Source of the DNA: Rhynchospora pubera
Lineage: Eukaryota > Streptophyta > Magnoliopsida > Poales > Cyperaceae
DNA: 64,000 bases
Direction: 5' to 3'
NCBI GenBank assembly: GCA_028095005.1
Contig: CM051460.1
Coordinates: forward strand, 187,286,742 to 187,350,741
Below are positions 60,381 to 64,000 of the stretch, piece by piece (the stretch's first letter is position 1; every line of letters starts with the position of its first letter). The notes beneath the pieces are model-generated. The model was not told the origin of the DNA. It saw only the letters and a program-made list of their open reading frames with translations, and ran no database searches. A program made the position numbers and the translations under genes.

Positions 60381-60550
60381 GGCTCCGTTTGTATAGGTGT
60401 GGGAAGAAGGGAAAAAGGAAGAAGGGAAAAAGGGAATAAGTGGGAAAAAGTATTGAGAAGTGTGTAATTTTGTGAAGAGTTTGGATTGTTTATAATTTTT
60501 TTTTCTTTTTCCTTCTTCTTCTTCTTTCTTTCAACGATCCAAACACACCC
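60381..60550. mobile_element. GTTTGGAT-end MITE, group A copy
   Basis: Left end GGCTCCGTTTG, right end ATCCAAACACACCC, flanked by the 3-bp repeat CAA (60378-60380, 60551-60553). Interior as in the copy at 26231. Confidence 0.78.
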
Positions 60551-63346
60551 CAAGGAAATAGGTTGGTCATAGTCTGACCAAAGTTTGACCATGCATTTTT
60601 ACACATTTGATCGGTATAAAATTCACTTTGAGCATGTTATCATTCATCTTTAACTATTTGATCCAATTTGACATTTTTATGGTTTTTCTTTGGCTTGATT
60701 TAAAATTTATTTCAGACATGCAAGAACTTACATTCGGCTTTTCTGGAATTTACTTTGTGTTTCTTAGGATTCAACTTTGGTTTGCTTAGAATTCATTTAA
60801 GGGTGTCAGTTTTCACCTGCGACTGCTTTATAATTTACTTCGGACATGTTAATACTCCTCACTGGAATATTAGTGAGTGTGAGAGAAAGAGCCATAGAGG
60901 TAGAAAAAAGGCAAATGAAATTCAGTACTGCGCGGGACCGTGCAACGCACATATCACAACCATATGATTTAATCTAGTTCAATGGCAAAGGGAACCTCGT
61001 GCATGTAACCAAATTGATAGGCCCGAACCGTTCAGATCAGATCGGACGGTTCGTAGGTTGCGCTGGACGGTCCCGTGCGGGAGCAGATAAGGATTCGAAA
61101 AAAGGAAATCTTTTAGGCTTTTTTTCGCAAAAAAAAAAGAAGTTAAGAATATATCAGAGAAGTTTGTCAAAGCAATGTTAAAACTCAAAAAGTTCATTGT
61201 ACGTACGTACGTACGTCTATCGGAGTTTGCTCTTAGGTATCTTAAAATTCAATTTGATAATGCACGGTCAGATTCAACACAGCATTGACAGGATTCATCG
61301 GAGCTTTGCCTAATTTATTTGGAGGCTGTACTAGATAAATAGAAATGCAAAATAATCAGTGTTGATTAAAGAAAAAATATATCGATTATTGGAACTACAT
61401 AGTCAATGAAACATGATGGTGTAATACAGTAATAGTACGTTATGACAATACATATATATATAACGTGCATTTCGTCACTGGAGAATTAATTAATTAAGTA
61501 CCGATTTCTTATTTAACCAATTTAACAGAAGACAAATATTCCCGCTCCACACAGTCAGTTAGAAATGACACCACATACTTCCCACCATTTGAATTTTGCA
61601 AAAGGGGCACTAATTAGTTACTTAGGTTTGTTATCCATTATGTCAAGTAGAATTAATTAATACCGCCAAATCTAATTATTCCATGAAATGCGTCCATTGA
61701 GTGATGATGTCTTAAATCCCAATTTCCTAGTCTAAATTACTTTTTACATTAAACTAGAAAAAGGAAATGAGTCGGTTCATTCTCCGGAATAAAACTGGGG
61801 CAGATTTACCGCTACTGCCGTACAGGATATGTGGCATAAAAGACAGTATAAAAAATTTGACAATCAGATTGTAAGAACATTAGATATATACATAAAAAAA
61901 AATTAAGGGAATATATATTAGTGCGGGGTGGGGGACACAATTTTTCTTAAATGAAGTTCTAGACACAACTTTCATCTCGCTTTGGGTTTCATTTCTAGAA
62001 TATCCTATGCTTGAAATAAAAGACTTAGTAGTTGTTGTTGAAATTCTAGACTTAAAATTAAGTATTTCTCGATAATTAGTTAATTACATAAAAATTTATC
62101 TTTTTTTTAATAAATTATCGTGTTATACTTATATGTATGGTTTCTTAATCATCTCTAAATTTGTTACGGATACCTAGTAGTAGTAGATGATGATGATGAT
62201 ACAATATAAATTGCGAAAACATATAAATGCATTATGGATTGTTGAATTAACTCAATACAAATTCTAATTTCTCTTTCAAAGTTTTTCTTGTGAGAAAAAA
62301 AAAAAAAACTGGCGCTACTTGCTGCATCATTTATAACTTTATAATTACTATGTCCTAATAAATTTACGGCTATAATACATAGATATGGCTAGCTCACAGC
62401 CACATGTGAAGGTACACCTAATTTTTTTTTACTTAATTTCTAGTTGTGATATATAGCGTACCCCTTCAATTAATTAATTATTCCATTATTATCCGAGAGA
62501 AAAAAAAAAGGTTGAATGGTAAGTGCTTTATTAGGAAAGATAAAGTAACTAGCCTTTGAATCCAATAAAGTTTTTAGGCATTGTGTGATAATGGGTTTTT
62601 GCTTTTAAAAGTGCGAGCTATTTTTTTTTTTTTAAGTAACTGATGCTTAAAAAAAACTTTTTGTTAACTGTGATCCTTTGAAAAGAAGAGCATATTCTCC
62701 GTAGGAGAAATGTGACACAAAAATGTACACAACCAATAACAGTTTTCAACAGTACATGACGTGTTCTCGAAAATGCCTGAAATGAAGAGCTATCACAGAA
62801 GGGAAAAAAAACGAATCAAATAATGAGAAGGATAATCACTATTTTAGTTAGACAAAATTTCAAAAGTGGACGCTTCCACTATATCTCTAATTCTAAAATC
62901 TTAATAACTCAATATTTAAAATTCAAATATCAATATAGTTAAATATAATCTGTATGAACTTTTTAGGCACAAAGAAAACTTTATTTCCTATAATAGTTTC
63001 ACATCCAATGATTTTATTATAATATTATTTCAAATTTATACGTTTTTATTGTGAAAGAATTTAGAAATTATGATGGGGCATAAAAAGAGAGACATTTGGA
63101 TTCTCTCTTTCTTTCCAAATAGTCTGCCGAAAAGTTCTTGAAATGACTTTCTCATCGTTATACGTGTGAATGCATGTGTCAACTATTTAAGCTTGTATAA
63201 ATAAATTCCGTTTCATTTTTTATAATCTCTCTTATTAAGCAGATGCATAAAAAATATGTGTAATTTTGATATGATGATCACGAGGAATGGCATCAGAGTA
63301 GGACTTGGGACTTGGGAAGTTAGAGTTAGAGATCCAGTCAAAACTC
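60551..63346. other. Gene-free AT-rich stretch
   Basis: No gene is supported. Short open frames at 60607-61197 overlap on both strands without family features. Small repeats present: GTAC repeated at 61200-61214 and GAT repeated near 62187-62200. Confidence 0.45.
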
Positions 63347-63349
63347 AAA

Positions 63350-63657
63350 GGGGTTGTTTGCATTCTCTAAGGTTCCGTTTGGAAGCAAGAAGAAGAAGAG
63401 AAAGAAGGAAGAAGGAAAGAAAAAAATTATAAACAATTCAAACTTTTTATAAAGTTACACACTTTCCAATACTTCTTTCCACTTTTTTTTTCTTCCCACA
63501 CCTATCCAAACGGAGCCTAAGGAATTTGGAGAATTTCATCTTCCTACCATAAATTTATTATAAACAATCCAAACTTTTCACAAAGTTACACACTTTCCAA
63601 TAAATTTATTTTTAGGAATTACAACTTCTCCAAATTCCTAAGCGATCCAAACGACCC
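63350..63657. mobile_element. Nested MITE pair (group A inside group D)
   Basis: The outer element (group D, same family as 45993-46160 in reverse) runs 63350-63657, flanked by AAA. It is split at a TAA by a group A MITE at 63371-63517 (GGTTCCGTTTGG ... CCAAACGGAGCC), which is itself flanked by TAA on both sides (63368-63370, 63518-63520). Taking out the inner element and one TAA restores the outer sequence seen at 45993-46160, so the order of events is clear. Confidence 0.85.
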
Positions 63658-64000
63658 AAAAGGACTATTGACTTATTGAGCTTACTGGAGTTGGATCACT
63701 GTGGAAGTTTACATAGCGGGTTCGGGTCCAATAAAATATGGAATATATGTTATTGTCAGGTATTTGTTAAGTAAACGATAGATTTCATTTAGTGGAATGT
63801 AATTAGTCAGGATAGGACTATTCTTTTTAGATAAAGATAAGTTACTTCTTTTATATTCATTCCTTTTGTTTTCGATGTTAACAAAAAAAACTTTATCTTA
63901 CACAATACTGTAACTGTAGTAAATTAATAATTATTTCAACAACTAAAATATTTTCAGTGTCCTATCCTTTTTTTTTCTCTCGTTTTTCTTCCTTTCAGTT
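63658..64000. other. Intergenic, no gene seen
   Basis: AT-rich sequence to the window edge with nothing recognisable. Confidence 0.5.

Noticed and set aside
1..64000. CRISPR arrays, bacterial operons, riboswitches, rRNA genes, organelle DNA insertions
   Set aside because: None seen. The window is plant nuclear DNA, and only one tRNA could be supported.

Overview
The window is nuclear DNA from a flowering plant, most likely a eudicot. It is AT-rich, genes with plant-type GT-AG introns are far apart, and the space between them is packed with short non-autonomous transposons. I cannot name the species. Only three protein genes look intact, together with one tRNA gene. There is one large decayed gene and a cluster of gene scraps that appear to be Helitron cargo.

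Layout, left to right. A 2-kb Mutator-like element (688-2722, perfect 9-bp target duplication) ends 274 bp before a two-exon WEB-family coiled-coil gene (2997-5139, 549 aa). A tRNA-Ser(UGA) follows at 5786-5867, then a 2.2-kb hAT element (5988-8156, perfect 8-bp duplication) and a solo LTR (8716-9405, 5-bp duplication). From 9.4 to 23 kb there are microsatellites, a foldback MITE, a 1.46-kb hAT element (14191-15654) and several MITEs, with no gene. An intronless CBL-interacting protein kinase lies at 23073-24374; its DFG motif reads DFR. From 24.4 to 38.6 kb there are again only MITEs, a possible Helitron end and a Mutator-like element with gene-like filling (31775-32764).

At 38652-45171 is a chromomethylase (CMT3-like DNA cytosine methyltransferase) that keeps most exon-intron borders. 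It has four in-frame stops and one frameshift, and it lacks the exons for the catalytic PCQ and ENV motifs, so it is an unprocessed pseudogene. Next come more MITEs and a complete-looking minus-strand Helitron (47798-52233) with a TC start, a 3' hairpin and a CTAG end. To its right, fragments of HSP70, a Raf-like kinase and a U-box-type receptor-like kinase lead up to a second, plus-strand Helitron 3' end at 56413. The last intact gene is a two-exon AZG1-like purine permease (57485-59498, 549 aa). The right end holds MITEs, including a clean nested pair at 63350-63657.

The genes share no pathway; this is ordinary plant gene order. The main points of interest are the altered kinase motif, the catalytic-core loss in the methyltransferase, and the well-bounded transposons with their captured gene pieces. 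I did not find a convincing new multi-gene system.
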